Shown piece by piece: positions 1 through 6,862 of a DNA stretch of 18,797 bases. Position numbers and translations under genes: made by a program. The stretch is from CAZWXH01 sp964637725. Its GTDB lineage: Bacteria > Bacillota_I > Bacilli_A > Erysipelotrichales > Coprobacillaceae. The stretch is taken from assembly GCA_964637725.1 (NCBI GenBank), contig CAZWXH010000028.1, positions 1 to 18,797 of the forward strand, read 5' to 3'. Under the pieces are notes generated by a model that was not told the DNA's origin, did no database searches, and worked only from the letters and a program-made list of their open reading frames with translations. How positions within the stretch are numbered: the first letter of the stretch is position 1; each line of letters begins with the position of its first letter.

Positions 1-889
1 AAATTAAATGATACTCTTTTAATTGTTTTTCTATATCTTGTTCATTTATAGTACAACGACATTCTCCAATTTCAATAGCCGGTTTTGTTTTTCCATGATA
101 ATCACTACCACAAGTGATTAATATATTATGTTTCTTACCTGCATTATAGAAATACTCAACAGTTTCTGGTGTATGATAATTACTAAATGCTTCTACACCT
201 CTAACTCCAACAGCAACCATTTCATCAAATATTTCAAATTGTCCTTTAAGATTATTTCCAGGATGAGCCAAAACAGGAACTCCTCCATGTTTTTCTACCA
301 AAGCGATGGCTTCTTCTAAAGTCGGGAAAACAATTTCAGTATAACAAGGTTTCCCTTGTGCATAGAAATCCCAATAGAAATTCACAAATGGGTTATCCGA
401 TCTTTCCCCACCTTCTCTGTATGGTTTTAATAATTCATTATCTGTATATCTTGGATCTTCTAATAAAACTTCACCAAACATTTCTCCTGTATAAACACCA
501 TTATCAGAAACTCTATCTAAATCTTCTTTTGTTAAGTCAAAACCAAGTTGATTTGTAAGTTTGATTTTTTCTAAAGAACAGTTAAGTTCTTGACTTAAAA
601 CATTTTCTTCTACATCTTCAAAATCTTTATGATCATATTTCATTCCATAACCTAATAAATGAAGATTAATTCCTTTGTAAGTACAATCAATTTCAATTGC
701 CGGAATGACTGTTACCCCTAATTCCTTTGCGGCTATGAGTTCTTCATCAATAGCTTTTACACTATTATGATCAGCAATGGCCATAATACTAACACCTGCC
801 TTATGACATTGTTCAACTAATTCCTTTGGTGAAAATTCCCCGTCATCACTGTAAAGAGAATGCATATGCAAATCAATATATTTTTCCAT
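1..889 (-). CDS. PHP-domain metal-dependent phosphoesterase (YciV/TrpH-like), partial at C-terminus
   Basis: The reading frame opens with ATG at 889 and stays open for 296 codons to the window edge, so the stop lies outside. Metal-ligand motifs of the PHP family are visible: DLHMHSLYSDD near the N-terminus (H8, H10, D15), ADHN at 39-42, E66, LAHPG near 210 and GSDYHG near 261-266. This spacing fits the YciV/TrpH group, whose studied members hydrolyse 3',5'-nucleoside bisphosphates or trim RNA 5' ends in the cytoplasm. The usual length is about 280-300 residues, so little is missing. A ribosome site AAAGGAG lies just upstream of the ATG and fixes the start. It is transcribed divergently from mgtE. 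The exact substrate cannot be read from sequence; a histidinol-phosphatase-like role is the main alternative. Confidence 0.88.
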   Translation of the reverse strand, partial: MEKYIDLHMHSLYSDDGEFSPKELVEQCHKAGVSIMAIADHNSVKAIDEELIAAKELGVTVIPAIEIDCTYKGINLHLLGYGMKYDHKDFEDVEENVLSQELNCSLEKIKLTNQLGFDLTKEDLDRVSDNGVYTGEMFGEVLLEDPRYTDNELLKPYREGGERSDNPFVNFYWDFYAQGKPCYTEIVFPTLEEAIALVEKHGGVPVLAHPGNNLKGQFEIFDEMVAVGVRGVEAFSNYHTPETVEYFYNAGKKHNILITCGSDYHGKTKPAIEIGECRCTINEQDIEKQLKEYHLI

Positions 890-902
890 TCTTGTCTCCT
901 TT

Positions 903-917
903 CACTTATATTAAGTG
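903..917. promoter_or_regulatory. Short palindrome upstream of the PHP gene ribosome site
   Basis: CACTTA-TAT-TAAGTG is a perfect 6-bp inverted repeat with a 3-base centre, placed directly before the AAAGGAG of the minus-strand PHP gene. It could be an operator or a small mRNA hairpin limiting ribosome access. Such short palindromes also arise by chance in AT-rich DNA, so the call is tentative. Confidence 0.25.
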
Positions 918-1016
918 TTATAAATTCATTGTAATCTATTCTATAGATGAATGCTATTAATTTTCGTACTATGAAATAAAAATGATAAGTTGTTTATACT
1001 ATATTTATAAAATATA

Positions 1017-1045
1017 TTGACTTTTTTCTCAAGAACACACATACT
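1017..1045 (+). promoter_or_regulatory. Candidate promoter of the mgtE transcription unit
   Basis: TTGACT at 1017-1022 and CATACT at 1040-1045 are separated by exactly 17 bases, a sigma-A-type arrangement with a good -35 and a fair -10 element. Transcription would start near 1052, giving a leader of roughly 105 bases before mgtE. That is too short for a typical M-box magnesium riboswitch, and no M-box-like conserved segments are seen here. Confidence 0.5.
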
Positions 1046-1063
1046 TTTGTACATAAGAAAGGA

Positions 1064-1154
1064 TGTGAGATTATTATGGATAATAGTGATAAACCTAAAC
1101 CCAAAAGAATAGATCTCACAATGTTGAGTTCTCTATAAAGAAAAGGAGATTTAT
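1064..1154 (+). promoter_or_regulatory. Mutually exclusive hairpins in the mgtE leader
   Basis: TGTGAGAT (1064-1071) pairs perfectly with ATCTCACA (1113-1120). The second arm overlaps ATAGATCTC (1109-1117), which can instead pair over nine positions, one of them G-U, with GAGATTTAT (1146-1154). That partner contains the end of the mgtE ribosome site (AAAAGGAG, 1141-1148). Forming the first stem therefore frees the mgtE ribosome site, and forming the second occludes it. The short reading frame runs through the shared arm, so ribosome position could choose between them. The pairings are read directly from sequence; regulation is inference. Confidence 0.45.
1076..1138 (+). CDS. Possible 20-residue leader peptide ahead of mgtE
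   Basis: A short frame ATG...TAA encodes 20 residues beginning MDNSDKPKPKR. An AAAGGA ribosome site lies upstream, though its spacing of about 12 bases is longer than ideal. The stop is 18 bases before the mgtE start. The peptide has two aspartates and then alternating prolines and lysines near its start. This recalls, in style only, the short acidic and proline-rich MgtL leader of enterobacterial mgtA, where ribosomes become unstable at low magnesium. The frame lies within two competing hairpins, described in a separate entry. Translation is not proven; the frame could be a chance ORF in a 5' leader. Confidence 0.42.
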   Translation: MDNSDKPKPKRIDLTMLSSL

Positions 1155-1156
1155 AC

Positions 1157-2509
1157 ATGAGTAACAAAACACAAATCCTATTAGAAAAATTATTACTGGC
1201 TTTAATGAAACATGATACTCAACAAGTTGATAATATTTATGAAAATGTTCAGGCTATTGATTTAGCAAAAGAAATAGAAGAATTAGAAGATAATCAATTA
1301 GATTATTTATGTAGTCACATTGATGATCAAAAGTTAGCAGAAATCTTAGAAGAATCAGATGAAGATTTACAAATAGATATTATAGATTGTCTTGATAATA
1401 AACGTATTTTAGCTTTATTTAACTATATTCCTAAAGATAATATTGTTGATATTCTTGGTGTGCTCCCCTTAGGAAAAAGGAAACAGCTGCTCAATATAAT
1501 GAAAGCTGGAGATAAAAAAGTCATCGAGCAATTATTGGGATATGAAGAAGATACTGCTGGTGGTATTATGACAACTGAGTTTATCGCATTAAACTCTCAA
1601 CTTACAATGATGGAAGCACTTATAAAAATTAAAGAAATTGCTCCTAAGACTGAAGTTATTGATACTATATTTGTCTTAAATCAAAAGAAACAATTAATTG
1701 GAACAGCAAGTTTAAGAGATATATTAATTGCTAAAGAATTTGAAGCACTTGAAGAGATAATGGATCCACAAGTTATCTCTGTACTTCCAGAAATAGATCA
1801 GGAAGAAGTTTCTTTATTAGTTACAAAATATGATCTCACGACTATTCCTGTTGTTAATAAGAATCAAGGGATGCTTGGAATTATTACTGTTGATGACATC
1901 ATTGATGTTATCGTTGAAGAACATACTGAAGATATGTTACAAATGCATGGGGTTAATAAAGAAGATTCATTAGAGGTTTCTATCTTTGAATCTATTCGTT
2001 TAAGATTACCTTGGCTAGTCGTTAATCTATTAACAGCATTCCTCGCTTCTTTTACTGTTAAAATGTTTGAAGGAACGATTGAACAAATTGTTGCCTTATC
2101 TGCAACCATGACTATTGTTTCAGGTATGGGTGGTAATGCAGGAACCCAAACTTTATCAATACTTGTTAGAAGTATCGCACTTGGAGAAATTCGTTTAAAA
2201 GATTGTTTTCCCTCTTTAATGAAAGAGATTTCTATTGGTGCAATTAACGGTTTTATAATTGGTGCGATTACTGGGCTTATGGTTTATGCTTTATATGGCA
2301 ATGTTTATCTAGGTGTTATCATTTGTATTGCCATGGTTGGCAATTTAATTGTTGCTGGATTCTTTGGATTTGTTATTCCAGTTGCTTTAAAAGCCATGCA
2401 TGCCGATCCTGCTTTAGCTTCTTCTGTATTTTTAACAACAGCTACTGATGTCTTAGGATTCTTTATATTCTTAAGTCTAGCAAATATGTTTTTGCCTTAT
2501 TTGATTTAG
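1157..2509 (+). CDS. mgtE: Magnesium channel/transporter MgtE
   Basis: MgtE is a homodimeric inner-membrane magnesium channel gated by its own cytoplasmic magnesium sensor. The 450-residue length is normal. An acidic, helical MgtE-N domain (about 1-130) is followed by two CBS domains (about 136-195 and 200-258) and a connecting plug helix. Five membrane helices then run from about 285 to 450. Family signatures include GGNAGTQ (325-331) and the last-helix motif TTATDVLGFF, whose D431 matches the pore aspartate known to bind magnesium. The start has a strong AAAAGGAG site. Intracellular magnesium is expected to close the channel through the N and CBS domains. The upstream leader may add control of expression. 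No clear terminator follows the stop. Confidence 0.96.
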   Translation: MSNKTQILLEKLLLALMKHDTQQVDNIYENVQAIDLAKEIEELEDNQLDYLCSHIDDQKLAEILEESDEDLQIDIIDCLDNKRILALFNYIPKDNIVDILGVLPLGKRKQLLNIMKAGDKKVIEQLLGYEEDTAGGIMTTEFIALNSQLTMMEALIKIKEIAPKTEVIDTIFVLNQKKQLIGTASLRDILIAKEFEALEEIMDPQVISVLPEIDQEEVSLLVTKYDLTTIPVVNKNQGMLGIITVDDIIDVIVEEHTEDMLQMHGVNKEDSLEVSIFESIRLRLPWLVVNLLTAFLASFTVKMFEGTIEQIVALSATMTIVSGMGGNAGTQTLSILVRSIALGEIRLKDCFPSLMKEISIGAINGFIIGAITGLMVYALYGNVYLGVIICIAMVGNLIVAGFFGFVIPVALKAMHADPALASSVFLTTATDVLGFFIFLSLANMFLPYLI

Positions 2510-2558
2510 GGATTACAAGTCTCTTTTTCTTTGTTATTTGAAATAAGAAACAATAGTT

Positions 2559-2607
2559 ATGCATATTTTTTAACTAAATAAAATGATTAAATGCATATTT
2601 TTTAACT
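2559..2607. repeat. 17-bp direct repeat downstream of mgtE
   Basis: ATGCATATTTTTTAACT occurs at 2559-2575 and again at 2591-2607, with 15 unrelated AT-rich bases between. The second copy ends five bases before the remnant ATPase frame. It may be a small tandem duplication or a scar of the event that truncated the ATPase gene. The function is unknown. The rest of 2510-2611 holds nothing else I can support. Confidence 0.7.
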
Positions 2608-2611
2608 TTTT

Positions 2612-3134
2612 TTGTTAGATATTGCATTTTTTTCAATAAATTGTATATGGTTAGAAGATAGTAAGATCATTATTAAAATCAATAGACTAAAATGTATTAA
2701 GCTTCCCTTAGAGGCATACTCAGAATTACTGATTTTTAAAGTATATATGGGGGATACTGGTTTACTCATATCACAATTTGATGAATCAGTTATAAAAGAA
2801 CTCTTAATAGAGGAATTAGGTATTTATAAAGGTGCAATATACGAAAATATTGGTGCACAAATCTTAAAATCTTCAAATGAAACTGCTTATTATTTTAACC
2901 TCATCATAATTTACAAATTGATTTTATTATTTATTATGAAGGATATATAACCCCTATAGAAGTTAAATCAGGTAAACAGACAAGCTCAGTTAGTTTTAGA
3001 AATTTTGTTGAAGAGTATAAGTGCCAAAAATCTTTCCGTTTATCTAAAAAAACTTATCTGAAAATAGTCAAACTATTTATCTTCCATATTATCTATTTCC
3101 CTTTCTATTAGAAAAAGAAGACAAGTTTATTTAA
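2612..3134 (+). pseudogene. Remnant of a DUF4143-type AAA ATPase (C-terminal half, frameshifted)
   Basis: The segment encodes hallmarks of the C-terminal DUF4143 domain of AAA_14 ATPases: WLEDSKIIIKINR, then FKVYMGDTGLL, then GIYKGAIYENIGAQIL. After about 2900 the frame is lost. The conserved DFIIYYEGYITPIEVKSG continues in another frame, stops matching near 3057, and a third frame then carries IYLPYYLFPFLLEKEDKFI before TAA at 3134. At least two frameshifts are therefore needed. The whole N-terminal ATPase half with its Walker A loop is absent: mgtE and a direct repeat lie where it should be. The only start for the first frame is a TTG without a convincing ribosome site. A perfect terminator follows the original stop, showing where the intact gene once ended. 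Confidence 0.82.
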
Positions 3135-3160
3135 AAAGGTTGAATCATTCAACCTTTTTT
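3133..3160. terminator. Rho-independent terminator, probably bidirectional
   Basis: A 12-bp stem (3133-3144 with 3148-3159) closed by TCA is flanked by A-runs on the left and T-runs on the right, so it can act on both strands. It served the decayed ATPase on plus. It may also end the ATP-grasp operon coming from the right on minus, since no other hairpin is seen after 3396. Confidence 0.8.
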
Positions 3161-3214
3161 TATTTATAAAATTGTATTGAGTGACTTGTTTCAATAGATG
3201 ATGCGCTATCTTCT
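3160..3214. repeat. 55-bp sequence at left edge of the gap, identical to 3315-3369
   Basis: These 55 bases, ending exactly where the Ns begin, recur base for base immediately after the Ns. This is the expected appearance of two de Bruijn contigs sharing a terminal k-mer that were scaffolded without merging. It is probably one locus shown twice rather than a biological repeat. Confidence 0.9.
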
Positions 3215-3314
3215 NNNNNNNNNNNNNNNNNNNNNNNNNNNNNNNNNNNNNNNNNNNNNNNNNNNNNNNNNNNNNNNNNNNNNNNNNNNNNNNNNNNNNN
3301 NNNNNNNNNNNNNN
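3215..3314. other. Assembly gap of 100 Ns
   Basis: Exactly 100 Ns, a conventional placeholder length for a gap of unknown size. The duplicated flanks suggest the true distance may be negative, meaning the contigs overlap. Confidence 0.98.
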
Positions 3315-3369
3315 TTATTTATAAAATTGTATTGAGTGACTTGTTTCAATAGATGATGCGCTATCTTCT
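3315..3369. repeat. Second copy of the 55-bp gap-flanking sequence
   Basis: Identical to 3160-3214. It starts at the first base after the Ns and leads into the 3' flank of the ATP-grasp gene at 3396. See the entry for 3160-3214. Confidence 0.9.
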
Positions 3370-3395
3370 CACTTTGAAATATATCCTCTCATTTT

Positions 3396-4580
3396 TTATT
3401 CAGAAATATATTTTACAATATCTAAGATTTCCTCTTTTGAGTCAGCAACATAAATAAAGATATGATCACTCATCGCAGCTGCAAGTGTAGCATCAACATC
3501 AGTTTCTAATCTTATATTATCTTTATACTTTTCTCTTATATCATCATAATTATGCAGATAATTTGTTCCTATTCTGCGTCCTGTATAGCCTACCCAATGT
3601 TTCCTTTCAATTTCATAATAACACTCATTATACTTAATCATGTCGGCCCATATTGTATAAACATCAATATCATAAGCATAGTTCATCATCTCTGGAATAT
3701 ATGCCCCTGGAGCACGCATATTGACTTCTAATCCTACAATATCCCCTTTTTTTCCTAATCCTTCTTTATCTTCATCCAATCTAAAGAATTCAAAGTGGAA
3801 AAAGCGACTTCTTGTATCAAACGCTTCTACAGTCTTTTTACCTATCTCATAGATATCTAAACCTTCTATTGGTTGCGAATAAAAAGCAACCATACCTTTT
3901 TCATTAACAGAATCCATAATAGAATTTAACATCACATGACTAGTTGCAACCAAGATATTTTTATCTTTATCCGTGATACCATCAAATGTTTCTACATGAC
4001 CTGGAACGAGTTCTTCAATTATAAAATTAATATGTTGATCCTTGGTTGAAAAGAAATAATCCAACTCTTCATCACTCTTTAACTTATATGTAGAACTTGC
4101 CCCTACACCATTATCAGGTTTAACAACAACAGGATATCCAACTTTATTCGCAAATGATTTTGTTGCTTGATAATCATCAACAAATCTATACCTTGCAGTT
4201 GGAATTTCAATACTTTTATAAACATCTTTCATTCTTGATTTATATTTCATAGAAGACAAATCTTGAATCTTTGTTCCTGTAGTAATATTAAAATCATTAC
4301 GTAAAGTTGCTTCTAACTCTAACCAAAACTCATTTTGCGATTCGATCCAATCAATATGTCCATAATGCCATGTAAAATATGCACAAGCACGATATACAGA
4401 ATCATAATCATCTAAATGTTCAACAAAATAATACTCAGTTAAAGATGTCTTTGTTGAGATAGATAAACTATCAAAAGGAGCATCACCTATCCCTAATACA
4501 TGAATCCCTCTTGATTTTAATCTATCACAAAAATTATAGAAATACTCTGGAAAGTGGGGTGAAATGAATATTACATTCAT
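3396..4580 (-). CDS. ATP-grasp carboxylate-amine ligase-like protein, paralogue A
   Basis: ATP-grasp enzymes activate a carboxylate as acyl phosphate and join it to an amine or another nucleophile. In this 394-residue protein a Rossmann-like N-terminal domain starts MNVIFISPHFP. The ATP-binding core has GYPVVVKPDNGVGAS (148-162, K154), IIEELVPG (187-194), FHFEFFRL (261-268) and the metal site GLEVNMRAPGAYIPEMM (283-299, with E285 and N287). All key residues are present, so it should be active. The start abuts the stop of the esterase gene with no spacer, and its own ribosome site (AAAGAG) is weak, suggesting translational coupling. It is the last gene of the operon. It is colinear with the protein at 5347-6528 and clearly a duplicate of it. 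Substrates are unknown; carbamoyl-phosphate-synthase-like or peptide ligase chemistry cannot be separated by eye. Confidence 0.85.
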   Translation of the reverse strand: MNVIFISPHFPEYFYNFCDRLKSRGIHVLGIGDAPFDSLSISTKTSLTEYYFVEHLDDYDSVYRACAYFTWHYGHIDWIESQNEFWLELEATLRNDFNITTGTKIQDLSSMKYKSRMKDVYKSIEIPTARYRFVDDYQATKSFANKVGYPVVVKPDNGVGASSTYKLKSDEELDYFFSTKDQHINFIIEELVPGHVETFDGITDKDKNILVATSHVMLNSIMDSVNEKGMVAFYSQPIEGLDIYEIGKKTVEAFDTRSRFFHFEFFRLDEDKEGLGKKGDIVGLEVNMRAPGAYIPEMMNYAYDIDVYTIWADMIKYNECYYEIERKHWVGYTGRRIGTNYLHNYDDIREKYKDNIRLETDVDATLAAAMSDHIFIYVADSKEEILDIVKYISE

Positions 4581-5336
4581 TTATATGACTCTTTCTATAA
4601 AATAAGGAAATTGAATTCTCCACCAATCCCAATCATGGTTGACATCTTCACCCCAAAGATCAATCCATGCAGGAATACCTTTATGCTCAAACAATTCTTT
4701 CATTCTTAAAGTACTTCTAATCATATCGTCTTCCCAAGCACCTTGACCACAACATAAAACAATGTGGCATTTTCTATACATCTCTACATAAGGATGATCA
4801 TTGCTCATTCCATGAAGAGAACGTACTGGTGAATTACGATATAAAATATCATCACAATAATCACCAAAGAATAAATCACAATCATAATATCCACTAAGTG
4901 CAATTGTTCCTTTAAATATATCTGGTCTTCTTAATAAGAAGTTAAGAGCATGGCTAGCTCCTAATGAACATCCAGTTGTATATATACCATCAGCATACCA
5001 ACCATTATTACCAGCTGAATTAATTTCAAATATTCTTGGAACCAATTCATTAATAATATAATAAAACCATTGTTCATGCATATATGTACGATGTCTATTG
5101 TCTTGATCTTTAGCAGACCATGATTCATTATCTATGCTGTCGCAACAAAACAACTGAATTCTCCCATCATTTATAAGATGTTCAACAGTATCTATCATTT
5201 TAAAATTTTCAAAGTCATAATAATGACCATCTTGAGCAGGAAACACTAAAATAGGTTGACCTGCATGACCATATACCTTAAATTCCATATCTCTACTTAA
5301 ACATTGACTATACTCTTTAAACCATTCAGTTTTCAT
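4581..5336 (-). CDS. Esterase-superfamily alpha/beta hydrolase (COG4947-like)
   Basis: A 251-residue cytoplasmic protein without signal peptide. The nucleophile elbow TTGCSLGASHA gives GxSxG with S124. A likely catalytic histidine lies in DVNHDWDWW (H234), and the acid is probably D203 or D204 in GAWEDD. VYGHAGQPILVFPAQDG near 21-37 matches the first strand and oxyanion region of the esterase D/PF00756 fold. It sits between the two ATP-grasp genes: ten bases after the upstream gene's stop, with an AGGAGG site overlapping that stop region, and directly joined to the next gene. The context suggests it hydrolyses or transfers an acyl group on the metabolite made by the ligases. The family name is recognised from motifs; the substrate is not known. 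Confidence 0.82.
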   Translation of the reverse strand: MKTEWFKEYSQCLSRDMEFKVYGHAGQPILVFPAQDGHYYDFENFKMIDTVEHLINDGRIQLFCCDSIDNESWSAKDQDNRHRTYMHEQWFYYIINELVPRIFEINSAGNNGWYADGIYTTGCSLGASHALNFLLRRPDIFKGTIALSGYYDCDLFFGDYCDDILYRNSPVRSLHGMSNDHPYVEMYRKCHIVLCCGQGAWEDDMIRSTLRMKELFEHKGIPAWIDLWGEDVNHDWDWWRIQFPYFIERVI

Positions 5337-5346
5337 ACTATTCCTC

Positions 5347-6528
5347 CTATTCTAATGTGTATTTCACAAATTCATTTAATTGATCCATTGTTTCAAATCT
5401 TGCTGTGTATGTAAAATTACCCATGGCATCACTTAATATATCTGGCATTCTTTCACAAGTCACCAAATCAAACTGATACTTATGAATAACATCTTCATGA
5501 CTATGCGTATATTCAAGTTCATCTCTTCTTCCACAATATACACAATAATATGGTCTCTCTCTATTATAATCACTATAGCTATTTACAACCATATCCGCAT
5601 AGATTTGATAAACATTAATTTCATTTGCATAATTCATCATATCAGGAGTATATCCTCCTGGTGTTCTAAGATTAACTTCTAAACCAATTAAATCTCCTTT
5701 TTTACCAAGTCCTTCTTTATCGTTTAATAATCTAAAGAACTCCATATGGAAGCATCTTCCAGCAGTATGAAACGCTTTTACACAAGCGATACCTGCTTGT
5801 TGTAAATCATAAGGAATATCTCTTAATGAATAATAATAGATACTACTTTGATCATTCACAACATCCATTATAGGATTAGGAAAAACATGAGATGTCTCAA
5901 AAAGGATATCCTTATTAGGATTAGCAATTCCATCATAAGAAATAATTAAACCATCTACAAACTCTTCCATAATATATTGAGTCTCTAACTCCTCTTTGTA
6001 AAACGCTTTTAACTCTTTATCTGAGGAAATTTTATAAGTCTTAGATGCCCCAACTCCATTATCAGGTTTGACAACAACTGGATATCCTACCTCTTTAATA
6101 AACTCCAAACCTTTTTTTAAGGTTGAAACCAAATGATACCTTGCCGTCTTAACTCCTGCCTCTTGATAAAATCTCTTCATCTTTGACTTACACTTAATAT
6201 CTGCAATATGATCATTGTGAATTCCTGTCATAATATTAAAATCTGTACGAAGTCTTGCATCTTGTTCAAGCCAATATTCATTATTTGATTCTAACCAATC
6301 AATACGGCCATAATGAAAAATAAAATATCCCATCGCCTTAACCATGGCATCATAATCTTCCATTGAATGAACTTGATAATAATCATGAATCGAATTCTTT
6401 AATTCATCACTGAGTTGTTCATAGGGAGTATCGCCAATTGCCAAAACTGTGACTCCTTTATCTTTTAAACATTCACAAAATTGATAAAAGTTTTTTGGAA
6501 ATGTTGGTGAAACATAAACAAAATTCAT
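5347..6528 (-). CDS. ATP-grasp carboxylate-amine ligase-like protein, paralogue B
   Basis: First gene of the operon, 393 residues, start fixed by AAGGAAGGTGAT before the ATG. It has the same architecture as the protein at 3396-4580: MNFVYVSPTFP at the N-terminus, GYPVVVKPDNGVGAS with K154, YIMEEFVDG, FHMEFFRL and GLEVNLRTPGGYTPDMMNYA with the metal-binding glutamate and asparagine. Long blocks are shared, such as EGLGKKGD, and the lengths differ by one residue. Divergence is strong in the stretch after about 170 and in the C-terminal 80 residues, where acceptor specificity would lie. Retaining two diverged, apparently active ligases in one operon suggests two successive ligation steps or a heteromeric enzyme. 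Neither is proven. Confidence 0.85.
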   Translation of the reverse strand: MNFVYVSPTFPKNFYQFCECLKDKGVTVLAIGDTPYEQLSDELKNSIHDYYQVHSMEDYDAMVKAMGYFIFHYGRIDWLESNNEYWLEQDARLRTDFNIMTGIHNDHIADIKCKSKMKRFYQEAGVKTARYHLVSTLKKGLEFIKEVGYPVVVKPDNGVGASKTYKISSDKELKAFYKEELETQYIMEEFVDGLIISYDGIANPNKDILFETSHVFPNPIMDVVNDQSSIYYYSLRDIPYDLQQAGIACVKAFHTAGRCFHMEFFRLLNDKEGLGKKGDLIGLEVNLRTPGGYTPDMMNYANEINVYQIYADMVVNSYSDYNRERPYYCVYCGRRDELEYTHSHEDVIHKYQFDLVTCERMPDILSDAMGNFTYTARFETMDQLNEFVKYTLE

Positions 6529-6553
6529 AGATAAATCACCTTCCTTTGTTATT

Positions 6554-6580
6554 ATTATATCACATAAATAGAGTATACAA
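6554..6580 (-). promoter_or_regulatory. Promoter of the ATP-grasp/esterase operon
   Basis: On the minus strand a perfect TATAAT (6554-6559) is preceded by TGA, an extended -10 element. TTGTAT lies at 6575-6580, 15 bases upstream. The short spacer is tolerable given the extended -10. The leader to the ATG at 6528 is short, with no sign of a riboswitch. Confidence 0.6.
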
Positions 6581-6612
6581 GGATAAAAAAAGGCATTTTA
6601 TTTTCAAAATAT

Positions 6613-6635
6613 AAAAGAAAAAAGCCCTAAGGCTT
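6613..6635 (-). terminator. Rho-independent terminator after the small membrane ORF remnant
   Basis: Minus-strand stem AAGCC-loop-GGCTT is followed by TTTTTTCTTTT. It begins a few bases after the TAA of the remnant frame at 6642, so it probably belonged to that gene. It also insulates the operon promoter to its left. Confidence 0.6.
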
Positions 6636-6641
6636 CTCTTT

Positions 6642-6824
6642 TTAATACTTGAGTGCTCCTCCAATATGGAAAGTCATGCTGACTACATAAAATAAAACGC
6701 AAATGAAATGATTAATCATATGTCTTTCAGATAATAGAAAGGTAATGCCATATATTAAAAAACCTAAAACAATATAATAATGATAAATATATTTTTCTAA
6801 TTTTGAAATTACTATATCTTTTTT
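6642..6824 (-). pseudogene. Small two-helix membrane protein remnant without a start codon
   Basis: An open minus-strand frame reads KKDIVISKLEKY, then a hydrophobic stretch (YYIVLGFLIYGITFLL), a charged turn SERHMINH, a second hydrophobic stretch ending FHIGGALKY, then TAA. A terminator follows directly, which favours a once-real gene. The frame continues upstream without any ATG, GTG or TTG and without a ribosome site, so the start seems lost. The only internal ATG would give 25 residues. I do not recognise the family. The 6529-6862 interval otherwise holds the two flanking promoters. Confidence 0.4.
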
Positions 6825-6835
6825 TGTAAGACAAG

Positions 6836-6855
6836 TATAATGTAGTTTGTGGAGG
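6836..6855 (+). promoter_or_regulatory. -10 element and ribosome site of the MFS gene
   Basis: TATAAT at 6836-6841 is followed by GGAGG at 6851-6855 and the ATG at 6863. No good -35 lies 16-18 bases upstream, so the promoter call rests on the -10 alone. The 5' leader would be only about 15 bases. Confidence 0.4.
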
Positions 6856-6862
6856 ATTTTAT

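Noticed and set aside
128..558. Two short plus-strand ORFs over the left gene
   Set aside because: They are antisense to the conserved PHP coding frame and lack ribosome sites. The same applies to the other small antisense frames inside mgtE, the ligase, ABC, oxidoreductase and pst genes.
900..1156. M-box magnesium riboswitch before mgtE
   Set aside because: The probable transcript leader is only about 105 bases, and none of the M-box-type conserved helical segments could be recognised. This is a by-eye judgement; an Rfam search would settle it.
2521..2555. Terminator directly after mgtE
   Set aside because: Only weak TTTCTT/AAGAAA pairing with a large loop and no T-run after it was found.
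2612..2950. A 112-residue intact gene
   Set aside because: It has only a TTG start with no ribosome site, lacks the ATPase domain, and conserved DUF4143 motifs continue downstream in other frames. It is the front part of the pseudogene.
3160..3369. True tandem repeat or CRISPR-like repeat around the gap
   Set aside because: Exactly two copies abut the Ns with no mismatch, best explained by a contig overlap. No repeat-spacer array was seen anywhere in the window.
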